From Oscillospiraceae bacterium (lineage in GTDB: Bacteria; Bacillota; Clostridia; Oscillospirales; Acutalibacteraceae): a stretch of 8,372 nucleotides of DNA. Location: positions 1 through 8,372 of the forward strand of contig JAJXDX010000066.1 in the NCBI GenBank assembly GCA_021640185.1, read 5' to 3'. The notes under the pieces are model-generated. The model was not told where the DNA came from. It made no database searches and worked only from the letters and a program-made list of their open reading frames with translations. Each line of letters starts with the position of its first letter. Position 1 is the stretch's first letter. This document shows positions 1-7,246 of the stretch, piece after piece. Both the position numbers and the translations under genes were made by a program.

Positions 1-889
1 TGACGGCATAGTCGAACGAGGCGGGATCGAGCGCGAACTGGCAGTTGCAGCCGCCGACGATGCCCAGCGCGGAAATGATTGAAAGTGCGGCGCTGCGCAG
101 CATCTGCAGTTCTTTGTCGGATAACGTCAGCGCCGGGGCGACGACGATGCTGTCGCCCGTATGCACGCCGACGGGGTCGACGTTCTCCATGCTGCACACG
201 GCGATCACGTTGCCCGCCGCGTCGCGCATCGTTTCAAATTCGATCTCTTTCCAGCCGTAGATGTAGCGCTCCACCAAGATCTGCGTGATCGGCGATGCGT
301 CCAGCCCGGTCTTGGCCGCCTCGCGCAGCGCGGCGGCATCGTCCGCCGTGCCGCCGCCCGCGCCGCCCAGCGTGAACGCCGGGCGCACGATGACCGGATA
401 ACCGATCCGGTCGGCTGCCGCCAGCGCCTCGTCTACGGTGTGTGCGATGGCCGACGGCACGGTGGGCTGCCCGATCTGTGCCATGGCCTCCTTGAACAGT
501 TCGCGGTCTTCCGCGCGGTCGATGGCTGCGGCATCCGTCCCCAGCAGGCGCACGCCGTGCGCCTGCAAAAAGCCGTCCGCCGACAGCTGCATGGCCAGCG
601 TCAGTCCCGTCTGCCCGCCCAGTCCGGCCAGCAGGCTGTCCGGCTTTTCCTTGATGATGATGCGGCGCAGCGTGGCGGCGTTCAGCGGCTCCAGATAGAT
701 CTCGTCCGCCAGCGCCCGATCGGTCATGATCGTGGCGGGGTTCGAGTTGACCAAAACGACGTTGACGCCGGCCTCCTTCAGCACGCGGCACGCCTGCGCA
801 CCGGCATAGTCGAATTCGGCCGCCTGCCCGATCACGATCGGGCCGGAGCCGATGACCAGCACTTTTTTGATGTTTTTGTCCAGCGGCAT
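1..889 (-). CDS. carB: Carbamoyl-phosphate synthase large subunit, N-terminal 296 residues (cut by window edge)
   Basis: The large subunit makes carbamoyl phosphate from bicarbonate, two ATP and ammonia channelled from CarA, in the cytoplasm. Only the first 296 of roughly 1,060 expected residues are present; the frame stays open to base 1. Seen: an N-terminal pre-ATP-grasp domain with VLVIGSGPIVIGQAAEFDY (about 10-28) and LVNSNPATIMTD (46-57), then the first ATP-grasp domain, which makes carboxyphosphate. Its landmarks are R129, VRPAFTLGGAGGG (168-180, with R169), GWKEIEFE (212-219), CSMENVDPVGVHTGDS (232-247, with N236, D238, H243) and Q284. These sit at or next to the positions of the E. 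coli CarB active-site residues. The start ATG lies 4 bases after the carA stop, with GGAGGG (898-903) inside the last carA codons, so translation is probably coupled. No frameshift is visible. Confidence 0.97.
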   Translation of the reverse strand, partial: MPLDKNIKKVLVIGSGPIVIGQAAEFDYAGAQACRVLKEAGVNVVLVNSNPATIMTDRALADEIYLEPLNAATLRRIIIKEKPDSLLAGLGGQTGLTLAMQLSADGFLQAHGVRLLGTDAAAIDRAEDRELFKEAMAQIGQPTVPSAIAHTVDEALAAADRIGYPVIVRPAFTLGGAGGGTADDAAALREAAKTGLDASPITQILVERYIYGWKEIEFETMRDAAGNVIAVCSMENVDPVGVHTGDSIVVAPALTLSDKELQMLRSAALSIISALGIVGGCNCQFALDPASFDYAV

Positions 890-893
890 GGGG

Positions 894-1946
894 CTATCCC
901 TCCATCATCCCGATAAAGCGGTCGAACAAAAAGGCGGTGTCCTTCGGCCCGGCGCACGCCTCCGGGTGGAACTGGACGGAGAACGCGCGCATCGCGGGGT
1001 AGTCCACCCCTTCGCACGTGCCGTCGTTCGCATTGATGAAGCGCACGGTGCCGACGTGGCCGACGCTGTCGGAAACGACGGCGTAGCCGTGGTTTTGGCT
1101 GGTCATGTACGTGCGGCCGGTGACCAGATCCTTCGCGGGCTGATTGACGCCGCGGTGGCCGTATTTCAGCTTTTCGGTCCGGCCGCCCAGCGCCAGCGCC
1201 AGCAGCTGATGCCCAAGGCAGATGCCGAACATCGGCACGCGACCCAGCAGCTTTTTCAGTTCGGCGATCTCGGCCGAGTTCTCGGCGGGGTCGCCCGGCC
1301 CGTTAGAGAGCATCACGCCGTCCGGCGCGAGCGCCAGGATCTGCTCGGCAGACGTATCGTGCGGCACGATCTGCACGGCGCAGCCGCGGGCGTTCAGCTC
1401 CCGGATGATGTTCTTTTTGCAGCCGTAGTCGATCAGCACCACACGCCGGACGGGCGCGTCCGGGGACACGGTATAGGCCGCCTTGCAGGACACGCCGGCC
1501 ACGGCGTTCTGCACCCGGTACGCCGCGACGGCGGAAAGATCCGCGGGCAGCGTGTCGGTGAGCATGGCGTTCATCACGCCGTGCTCGCGGATCTTTTTGG
1601 TGATCCGGCGGGTGTCCACACCGCAGATGCCGGGGATGCCGACTTGTTTCAGGTACGCATCCAGTGTCATCTCGCACCGGAAATTGGACGGATGTGCGCA
1701 CGCCTCGCGCACCACGTAGCCGCGCAGGGCGGGCGCGCCCTCCAGATCCGCCGGGATGATGCCGTAGTTGCCGATCAGCGGGAACGTCTGCACCACGATC
1801 TGCCCGGCATAGCTGGGATCGCTGAGCGTTTCGATATAGCCGCCCATGCCGGTGGTGAACACCAGCTCCCCCACCGCAGCGGCCGGAGCGCCGAAGGCCG
1901 TGCCCTCGATCACCGTGCCGTCGGCAAGGATCAGATAGCGTTTCAT
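894..1946 (-). CDS. carA: Carbamoyl-phosphate synthase small (glutaminase) subunit
   Basis: CarA hydrolyses glutamine and passes ammonia to CarB. The 350-residue length is normal for the small subunit. The N-terminal CPSase small-chain domain (about 1-150) shows GGYIETLSDPSYAGQ (35-49) and PLIGNYGI (56-63). The C-terminal class I glutamine amidotransferase domain (about 166-350) shows SNGPGDP (214-220), the nucleophile elbow GICLGHQ (241-247, Cys243), TSQNHGY (282-288) and FHPE (326-329), giving the triad Cys243/His327/Glu329. The start codon is 3 bases after the argF stop. Its Shine-Dalgarno GGAGGGG (1955-1961) lies inside the final argF codons. Its place in the arg operon suggests that this carbamoyl-phosphate synthase is controlled with arginine synthesis; a second, pyrimidine-linked copy elsewhere cannot be excluded. 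Confidence 0.98.
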   Translation of the reverse strand: MKRYLILADGTVIEGTAFGAPAAAVGELVFTTGMGGYIETLSDPSYAGQIVVQTFPLIGNYGIIPADLEGAPALRGYVVREACAHPSNFRCEMTLDAYLKQVGIPGICGVDTRRITKKIREHGVMNAMLTDTLPADLSAVAAYRVQNAVAGVSCKAAYTVSPDAPVRRVVLIDYGCKKNIIRELNARGCAVQIVPHDTSAEQILALAPDGVMLSNGPGDPAENSAEIAELKKLLGRVPMFGICLGHQLLALALGGRTEKLKYGHRGVNQPAKDLVTGRTYMTSQNHGYAVVSDSVGHVGTVRFINANDGTCEGVDYPAMRAFSVQFHPEACAGPKDTAFLFDRFIGMMEG

Positions 1947-1949
1947 TCG

Positions 1950-2945
1950 TTATGCCCCTCCGATCGCGGCGGCCAGCACGGCCTTGATGGTGTGCATCCG
2001 GTTCTCCGCCTCGGCGAACACCAGCGACTGCGCGCCCTCGAACACCTCGTCGGTGACCTCCAGCGCGTCGCGGCCGTATTTTTCGCATTTTTCTTTACCG
2101 ATCGCGGTCTTTTTGTCGTGGTAGGCGGGCAGGCAGTGCATGAACACCGCGTCCGGCGCAGCGTTTTTCATCAGCGCCGCGTTGACCTGATACGGCGACA
2201 GCGCCGCGATACGCTCGTCCCACACCGCGTCCGGCTCGCCCATCGACACCCAGATGTCGGTGTACACCACCTGTGCGCCGCGCACCGCTTCGGCGGGATC
2301 CGGGCAAAAGCGCAGCGTGGCACCGGTCGTTTCGGCGATCTTTTCGCACTTCTCGATCAGCGCCGGATCCGGGAAATAGCCCTGCGGCGCGCCCGCCGTG
2401 AAGTGCAGCCCCATCTTCGCGCAGCCCACCATCAGGGAGTTGGCCATATTGAAGCGCGCATCCCCCATGTAGGTGAACCGGATATCCTTCAGATGGCCGA
2501 AGTGCTCGCGGATCGTCAGCAGATCCGCCAAGATCTGCGTCGGGTGCGCCTCGTCGGTCAGGCCGTTGAACACCGGCACCGCCGCATAGGCGGCCAGTTC
2601 TTCCACGATCTCCTGGCCGAAGCCGCGGTACTCGATGCCGTCGAACATCCCGGACAGGACGCGCGCCGTGTCGGCGATGCTCTCCTTTTTGCCGATCTGC
2701 GATCCGGCGGGGTCGAGATACGTCACGCCCATGCCAAGGTCGCGCGCCGCCACCTCAAAGGCGCAGCGCGTGCGCGTGCTGGTCTTTTCAAAGATCAGCG
2801 CCAAGTTCTTGCCTTCGCACAGGCGGTGCGGTTCGCCCGCTTTCTTCTTTTTCTTCAGCGCGGCGGCGACGGTCAGCAGCACGTCGATCTCGTCCGGTGT
2901 CAGATCCAGTATCTTCAGCAGATCTCTGCCCTTCAGTGTGTTCAT
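1950..2945 (-). CDS. argF: Ornithine carbamoyltransferase (anabolic)
   Basis: Joins carbamoyl phosphate to ornithine to give citrulline; a cytosolic enzyme, normally a trimer. The 331 residues match the family. The carbamoyl-phosphate domain carries STRTR (56-60) and HPTQ (134-137). The ornithine domain carries DIWVSMGE (230-237, the SMG loop) and HCLP (270-273, Cys271). Overall the wording resembles E. coli ArgI/ArgF and ArcB rather than the short B. subtilis-type ArgF; this is from memory. The frame stays open far upstream (to 3266), but the start at 2945 is chosen because protein similarity begins there, it has an AGGAGG site at 2950-2955, and it overlaps the argD stop as ATGA. A run of five lysines (31-35) is a local oddity. 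The catabolic alternative (ArcB) is unlikely inside a biosynthetic operon. Confidence 0.97.
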   Translation of the reverse strand: MNTLKGRDLLKILDLTPDEIDVLLTVAAALKKKKKAGEPHRLCEGKNLALIFEKTSTRTRCAFEVAARDLGMGVTYLDPAGSQIGKKESIADTARVLSGMFDGIEYRGFGQEIVEELAAYAAVPVFNGLTDEAHPTQILADLLTIREHFGHLKDIRFTYMGDARFNMANSLMVGCAKMGLHFTAGAPQGYFPDPALIEKCEKIAETTGATLRFCPDPAEAVRGAQVVYTDIWVSMGEPDAVWDERIAALSPYQVNAALMKNAAPDAVFMHCLPAYHDKKTAIGKEKCEKYGRDALEVTDEVFEGAQSLVFAEAENRMHTIKAVLAAAIGGA

Positions 2946-4126
2946 AAGCCCTCCTGTCCGTCGGCACAAACGTCTTTGATGACCTGCACGGCCCGCGCCA
3001 GCAGCGGCAGCGGGATGTTCAGCGCGGGCAGCAGCCGCACCTTCTGCTTGGCGCCGATCACCAGCACGCCGCGCTCCCGGCAGCCGCGGATCACGTCTGC
3101 CGCCGGGCGCACGGGATCGATGCCCAGCATCAGCCCCAGCCCCGTCACGCTGCGGATGCCGGGAGCGCCGGTAAGCTCCTGCATAATATAGGCGGAGCGC
3201 TCCCGCACACCGGTAAGCGCCGCGTCGTCCAGCCGCGACAGGATCGACAGCGCCCCGGCGCAGCACACCGGGTTGCCCCCGAAGGTGGAGCCGTGCGTGC
3301 CGGCGGTCAGCACGTCGGCGGTCTTTTCGCCGAATACCGTCGCGCCGATCGGCAGGCCGCCGCCCAGCCCCTTGGCCGTGGTGAAGATGTCCGGCCGGAT
3401 GCCGTATTCCATATAGCCGTACAGGCTGCCGCTGCGGCCGTTGCCGATCTGCACCTCGTCACAGATCAGCAGCATGTCGCGCGCGGAAAGCAGATCGGCC
3501 AGCGCCGTGACGTAGTCCTTGTCCAGCGGGAGCACCCCGCCCTCGCCCTGCACCACCTCGATCATCACGGCGGCGGTGGGATAGGTGTCGATCAGCTGCT
3601 CTATCGCAGCCAGATCCCCGGCCGGGGCATAATGGAACCCTTCGGTCAGTGGCGTGAAATCGTGATGGAACACGTCCTGCCCCGTGGCCGCCAGCGTGGT
3701 GATCGTGCGCCCGTGGAAGCTGTTTTGCAGCGTGATGATGTGGTAGTGTTCTCTGCCCTTCTTCTCTTCGGCGGTTTTGCGGGCGGCTTTGATCGCGCAC
3801 TCGTTGGCCTCGGCGCCGGAATTGGAGAAGAACACCTTCTTCATCCCGGTCTTTTCGCACAGCATGGCGGCCAGCTTGGCGCACGGGCCGGAATAATACA
3901 GGTTGGAGGTGTGCTGCAGCGTGCCTGATTGCGCGGTGACGGCGGCCTGCCACGCCTCGTCGGCAAAGCCGAAGGTGTTCACCGCGATGCCGGTGGACAG
4001 ATCGATGTACTCCCGCCCGTCCGCGTCATAGACCAGCGAGCCTTTGCCGTGCGTCAGCACCACCGGAAAGCGGGTATAGGTGGCGGCGATGTAGGCCCGG
4101 TCGAGTTTCTGCACGTCCTGCGTCAT
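2942..4126 (-). CDS. argD: Acetylornithine aminotransferase
   Basis: A pyridoxal-phosphate enzyme that converts N-acetylglutamate semialdehyde to N-acetylornithine with glutamate as amino donor. The 394 residues match class III aminotransferases of the ArgD group. Seen in order: SNSGAEANE (101-109, cofactor phosphate loop), FHGRT (137-141), ICDEVQIGNGRSG (221-233, with Asp223 expected to contact the PLP ring nitrogen), TTAKGLGGGLPIGA (249-262, Schiff-base lysine about K252) and STFGGNP (280-286). The start at 4126 overlaps the argB stop as ATGA and has GGGAGGG 8 bases upstream; the longer open frame to 4258 is rejected. Many ArgD enzymes also act as succinyldiaminopimelate aminotransferase (DapC), so a second role in lysine synthesis is possible but cannot be shown from sequence. 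Confidence 0.97.
   Translation of the reverse strand: MTQDVQKLDRAYIAATYTRFPVVLTHGKGSLVYDADGREYIDLSTGIAVNTFGFADEAWQAAVTAQSGTLQHTSNLYYSGPCAKLAAMLCEKTGMKKVFFSNSGAEANECAIKAARKTAEEKKGREHYHIITLQNSFHGRTITTLAATGQDVFHHDFTPLTEGFHYAPAGDLAAIEQLIDTYPTAAVMIEVVQGEGGVLPLDKDYVTALADLLSARDMLLICDEVQIGNGRSGSLYGYMEYGIRPDIFTTAKGLGGGLPIGATVFGEKTADVLTAGTHGSTFGGNPVCCAGALSILSRLDDAALTGVRERSAYIMQELTGAPGIRSVTGLGLMLGIDPVRPAADVIRGCRERGVLVIGAKQKVRLLPALNIPLPLLARAVQVIKDVCADGQEGL
2949..2955 (-). promoter_or_regulatory. argF ribosome binding site inside the argD 3' end
   Basis: On the minus strand the bases read AGGAGGG, with 4 bases between AGGAGG and the ATG at 2945. This site, together with the ATGA overlap with the argD stop, decides the argF start against a much longer in-frame extension lying inside argD. 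Its position within the argD coding end suggests that argD and argF translation are coupled. Confidence 0.8.
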
Positions 4127-4989
4127 TTCGTCGTCCCTCCCGTGAACATCGTGCCGATGCCTTCGTTGGTCAGCATCTCGATCAGGATCGCGTGCGGGAT
4201 GCGCCCGTCGATGATGAACACGCGGTCCACGCCCCAGCGGATGGCATCGATGCAGCATTCCACCTTGGGGATCATGCCGCCTTGGATCGTCCCGTCCGCG
4301 ATCAGCTGCGGCGCATCCGCCGTGCGGATCACGCGGATCAGCGTGGCAGGGTCGTTTTTGTCCCGCAGGATGCCCGCGATGTCGGTCATCGAGATCAGGC
4401 TCTCCGCCCCCAATTCCCCGGCGATCTTGGCGGCCGCGGTGTCAGCGTTGATGTTGTACACGTTCCCCTCGCCGTCGCACCCGACGGTGGACACCACGGG
4501 GATGTATCCCTTGTCGATCACGTCCATGATCGGGGCGACGTTGACGCGCGTGATCTCGCCGACGAAGCCCAGCCGTTCGTCCTTCACCTTGGCCTCGATC
4601 ATGCGGCCGTCCATGCCGGACAGACCGATCGCCCGGCCGCCCTTGTTCTCGATCAGGGCGACGAGGCTTTTGTTGATCTTGCCCGCCAGCACCATCTGCA
4701 CGATGTCGGCCGTCTCCTTGTCGGTGACGCGCAGCCCGTCGACGAACACGCTCTCCTTCCCGATCTTTTTGAGCATCTCGGTGATCTCCGGTCCGCCGCC
4801 GTGTACCAGCACGACCTTGACGCCGATCAGCGACAGCAGGACGATGTCCCGCATGACCGAGTCCTTCAGATCCTCGTTGATCATGGCGTTGCCGCCGTAT
4901 TTGATCACGACTACCTTGCCGGTGTACTCTTGGATATAAGGCAGGGCGTGCACCAGCACCGCCGCCCGCCCGGCATTCGTGATGTCCAT
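4123..4989 (-). CDS. argB: N-acetylglutamate kinase, arginine-sensitive type
   Basis: Phosphorylates N-acetylglutamate to its acyl phosphate, usually the committed, feedback-controlled step where ArgJ recycles acetyl groups. The 288 residues contain the amino-acid kinase signatures: VVIKYGGNAM (27-36, Lys30), LVHGGGPE (61-68), YNINADTAAAKIA (178-190), and GTIQGGMIPK (233-242, with Lys242). The first 24 residues, with HALPYIQEYTGK at 14-25, form the N-terminal helix that interlaces dimers into hexamers in arginine-inhibited kinases such as those of Pseudomonas and Thermotoga. The C-terminal FIIDGRIPHAILIEM (258-272) also fits the arginine-site region. Inhibition by arginine is therefore inferred. 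Two ATGs lie in tandem; the second (4989) is chosen because GGAGGG is only 2 bases from the first but 5 from the second. Confidence 0.96.
   Translation of the reverse strand: MDITNAGRAAVLVHALPYIQEYTGKVVVIKYGGNAMINEDLKDSVMRDIVLLSLIGVKVVLVHGGGPEITEMLKKIGKESVFVDGLRVTDKETADIVQMVLAGKINKSLVALIENKGGRAIGLSGMDGRMIEAKVKDERLGFVGEITRVNVAPIMDVIDKGYIPVVSTVGCDGEGNVYNINADTAAAKIAGELGAESLISMTDIAGILRDKNDPATLIRVIRTADAPQLIADGTIQGGMIPKVECCIDAIRWGVDRVFIIDGRIPHAILIEMLTNEGIGTMFTGGTTK
4135..4141 (-). promoter_or_regulatory. argD ribosome binding site inside the argB 3' end
   Basis: GGGAGGG on the minus strand forms part of the last argB codons (Thr-Gly-Gly-Thr-Thr-Lys). It lies 8 bases before the argD ATG at 4126. 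It supports that start over a 44-codon upstream extension and points to argB/argD translational coupling. Confidence 0.8.
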
Positions 4990-4994
4990 CATGT

Positions 4995-5000
4995 CCCTCC
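4995..5000 (-). promoter_or_regulatory. argB ribosome binding site that decides between two tandem ATGs
   Basis: GGAGGG on the minus strand, within the 14-base argJ-argB gap. The first ATG (4992) would be only 2 bases away, too close for normal initiation. The second (4989) is 5 bases away. The choice changes the protein by one methionine only. Confidence 0.75.
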
Positions 5001-5003
5001 GTA

Positions 5004-6215
5004 TCAGGTCCGATAGTCGCCGTTGATCTTGACGTAATCGTAGGTCAGGTCGCAGCCCCACGCGGTGGACGCGGCCTCCCCGGCGTTCAGCTCCACCAAG
5101 ATCTCGATCTCCGGCTGCAGCAGGATCTGCTTGGCCTCATCCTCCGAAAACGGGATGCCTGCGCCGTTTTTACACACCGCCACCGTGCCTTTTTGCGACC
5201 GGAACGCCACATCGATCCTGTTCACGTCCACGTCCGCGCCGCTGTAGCCGATGGCGCACAGCACGCGCCCCCAGTTCGCGTCCGCGCCGAACATCGCCGC
5301 CTTGGTCAGCGAGGAGCAGATCACGCTTTTGGCCACGGTCTTGGCCGTCGTCTTGTCCGCCGCGCCCGTCACCCGGCATTCGAGCAATTTCGTCGCGCCC
5401 TCGCCGTCCCCGGCGATGCAGCGGCACAGGTGGACGGTCACGGTGTTGAGCGCCTGCATGAAGGCATCCAGAGCCGCGCCCTCGGCGCAGATCTCGGGGT
5501 TTCCGGCCATGCCGTTGGCCAAGATCGTGACCATGTCGTTCGTCGAGGTGTCGCCGTCCACGCTGACCATGTTGAACGTTTCGGCCACGTCGCCGGACAG
5601 GGCTTTTTGCAGCATTGCGGGGCTGATCGCGCAGTCCGTCGTCAAAAACACCAGCATCGTCGCCATGTTGGGGTGGATCATGCCGGAGCCTTTGGCGATG
5701 CCGCCAAGGCGGCAGGCCTTGCCGCCGACGGTAAATTCCACGGCAACGGATTTTTCCTTGGTGTCGGTGGTCATGATGCCCTGCGCGGCATCGGACGACC
5801 GGTCGCCCAGCGCGTCGATCAGCGGGGCGATGCCCGCTTTGATCGGCGCGATGTCCAGCGGCTGCCCGATCACGCCGGTGGAGGCGACCACCACGTCGTC
5901 GGCGCTGATGTGCAGGCCGTCGGCCAGCAGGGAACACATCTGCTCGGCGATCTCGATGCCGTTCGCGTTGCAGGTGTTGGCGTTGCCGCTGTTGCAGATG
6001 ATCGCCTGTGCCGTGCCGTCCGCCAGATGCGCCTTCGTCACGGTCAGCGGTGCGCCCTTGACCAGGTTGGTGGTGTATACCGCCGCGGCTGCCGCCTTTT
6101 TCTCGCTCACGATCAGGGCAAGATCCTTTTTCGTCTTGTTTTTGCGGATGCCGCAGTGCACCCCGGCCGCGGTGAACCCCTTTGCGGCGCAAACGCCGCC
6201 GTCTACGATCTTCAT
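5004..6215 (-). CDS. argJ: Glutamate N-acetyltransferase / ornithine acetyltransferase (self-cleaving ArgJ)
   Basis: Transfers acetyl from N-acetylornithine to glutamate, releasing ornithine and regenerating N-acetylglutamate. Some members also use acetyl-CoA (bifunctional); sequence alone does not settle that here. The 403 residues match the family. Seen: STGVIG (112-117, oxyanion hole region), AKGSGMIHPNMATML (174-188), DGDTSTND (220-227) and the C-terminal YDYVKINGDYRT. Members of this Ntn-hydrolase-like family cut themselves between Ala and Thr of the MAT motif, here Ala185/Thr186, giving an alpha chain (1-185) and a beta chain (186-403) with Thr186 as nucleophile. The Shine-Dalgarno AAGGAGG (6223-6229), 7 bases before the ATG, shares bases with the argC TAA stop, so the argC/argJ junction is tight. 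No argA-like synthase is present in the window. Confidence 0.97.
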   Translation of the reverse strand: MKIVDGGVCAAKGFTAAGVHCGIRKNKTKKDLALIVSEKKAAAAAVYTTNLVKGAPLTVTKAHLADGTAQAIICNSGNANTCNANGIEIAEQMCSLLADGLHISADDVVVASTGVIGQPLDIAPIKAGIAPLIDALGDRSSDAAQGIMTTDTKEKSVAVEFTVGGKACRLGGIAKGSGMIHPNMATMLVFLTTDCAISPAMLQKALSGDVAETFNMVSVDGDTSTNDMVTILANGMAGNPEICAEGAALDAFMQALNTVTVHLCRCIAGDGEGATKLLECRVTGAADKTTAKTVAKSVICSSLTKAAMFGADANWGRVLCAIGYSGADVDVNRIDVAFRSQKGTVAVCKNGAGIPFSEDEAKQILLQPEIEILVELNAGEAASTAWGCDLTYDYVKINGDYRT

Positions 6216-6227
6216 GTCGTTTCCTCC

Positions 6228-7157
6228 TTACAAACAAAGCCCCGTCGTCGGATCGGTGCCCAGCACCATGTTCAGGCACTCCACGGCCGCGCCGGACGCG
6301 CCTTTTCCCAGATTGTCATACACCGCCAGCAGCAGCATCCGCTCTGCGTTCCCGGTCACGGCGATCTGCATGGTGTCCTTTCCCGAAAGCGCAGCGGCGG
6401 ACAAAAAGCCGTCCTTCGTCGGCGTGTCGACATAGGTGACCACCGGGCCGGGATACGCCGCGCGATAGACCTCGGCGATCGTCTCCGGCGTGGTGCCGGG
6501 CGCGCACTGCGCGGCGGACAGCGGCACCGTCACCTGCATCCCGCTGTAGTAGTCCCCGACCACGGGGCAGAACAGCGGCGCGGGCAGGCCGCTCTGCGCG
6601 GCCATCTCCGGCAGGTGCTTGTGCGTCTGCCCCAGCGCGCATTGGCGCGGTGCGTGCAGCCCATCGGGCCGCGGCTGCGCCGTGTATTCTCCGATCATGC
6701 TCTTGCCGCCGCCGCTGTAGCCGGTCAGCGAAAAACAGGACAGCTGCGTCCCGGCGGGGATGATCCCCGCCGCGGCCAGCGGCGCGGTCAGCGCGATGAA
6801 CCCGCTGGCGTGGCACCCCGGCACGGCGATGCGCTTCGCCGTGCGGACGGCCTGCGCGTGCGCGGCAGAAAGCTCCGGAAAGCCGTAGGCCCAGCCCGGC
6901 GCGGTGCGGTGCGCCGTCGAGGTGTCCAGCACCACCGTGTCCGGGTCACGGATCCATCCCACCGCCTCGCGGGCGGCCGCGTCCGGCAGGCAGAGGATGG
7001 CGACGTCCGCTGCGTTCAGCGCGGCGGCGCGCGCGGCCGCATCCTTTCGCTTTTCCTCCGGCAGCGCAGTCACGTGCAGATCCTTGCGGCCGGCCAGCCG
7101 TTCGGCGATGCGCAGGCCGGTCGTCCCGGCACTGCCGTCGATGAATATTTTTACCAT
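6228..7157 (-). CDS. argC: N-acetyl-gamma-glutamyl-phosphate reductase, short (type 2) form
   Basis: Reduces N-acetylglutamyl phosphate to the semialdehyde with NADPH. The 309 residues and the N-terminus IFIDGSAGTTGLRI (4-17) match the short type-2 ArgC family rather than the roughly 345-residue type 1 found in Bacillus. Other landmarks: VLDTSTAHR (76-84), the active-site segment VPGCHASGF (112-120, Cys115), LTGYSGGGKSMIGEY (144-158), QTHKHLPE (177-184, with candidate catalytic His) and DNLGKGASGAAV (281-292). The start at 7157 has AGGGAG (7165-7170) 7 bases upstream, and the dinucleotide-binding loop begins directly after it. An open frame reaches upstream to 7283, but that would begin upstream of the predicted promoter -10 box, so it is rejected. 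It is the first enzyme gene of the operon; the argC start is overlapped by a possible leader ORF. Confidence 0.96.
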   Translation of the reverse strand: MVKIFIDGSAGTTGLRIAERLAGRKDLHVTALPEEKRKDAAARAAALNAADVAILCLPDAAAREAVGWIRDPDTVVLDTSTAHRTAPGWAYGFPELSAAHAQAVRTAKRIAVPGCHASGFIALTAPLAAAGIIPAGTQLSCFSLTGYSGGGKSMIGEYTAQPRPDGLHAPRQCALGQTHKHLPEMAAQSGLPAPLFCPVVGDYYSGMQVTVPLSAAQCAPGTTPETIAEVYRAAYPGPVVTYVDTPTKDGFLSAAALSGKDTMQIAVTGNAERMLLLAVYDNLGKGASGAAVECLNMVLGTDPTTGLCL

Positions 7158-7246
7158 CGTTTTGCTCCCTTGCCTCTCTCGCCCGCCGCCGGCGGACGGC
7201 CGAACGCCCCGCAGACCGGGCGGCCTGCCCCGTCGCCTTGCGGCAT
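7151..7246 (-). CDS. Possible 31-codon leader ORF overlapping the argC start
   Basis: The first ATG after the predicted operon transcription start opens a 31-codon frame. It has AAGAGGA (7254-7260) 7 bases upstream, about 3 bases from the predicted 5' end of the mRNA. The peptide starts MPQGDGAGRPVC and ends GAKRW; it has four arginines (residues 9, 17, 24, 30) and no hydrophobic stretch. Its last two codons, TGG TAA, overlap the argC ATG (ATGGTAA), in a different frame from argC. The argC Shine-Dalgarno lies inside it, so ribosomes finishing it would stop on the argC start. This could give translational coupling or a control peptide. In G+C-rich DNA an open stretch of this length is common by chance, so coding is uncertain; I know no family for it. 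Confidence 0.4.
   Translation of the reverse strand: MPQGDGAGRPVCGAFGRPPAAGERGKGAKRW

Noticed and set aside
2841..2855. Run of five lysine codons in argF as a programmed frameshift site
   Set aside because: The bases read G-AAA-AAG rather than the slippery A-AAA-AAG, no stimulatory structure is evident, and the reading frame continues normally into a complete enzyme.
852..3191. A 779-codon open frame on the plus strand, antisense to carA, argF and part of argD
   Set aside because: It mirrors three well-supported genes on the other strand, its translation is rich in Arg, His, Gly and Ala with no recognisable domain, and long antisense frames are expected in G+C-rich coding DNA.
2946..3266. 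Upstream in-frame extension of argF by 107 codons
   Set aside because: The extension lies inside argD in another frame, is Arg/Ala/Gly-rich and unlike any ornithine carbamoyltransferase N-terminus; the start at 2945 has its own Shine-Dalgarno and ATGA overlap.
7205..7222. Leader hairpin as an intrinsic terminator or attenuator
   Set aside because: The stem is only 5 base pairs with an 8-base loop, and no U-tract follows on either strand.
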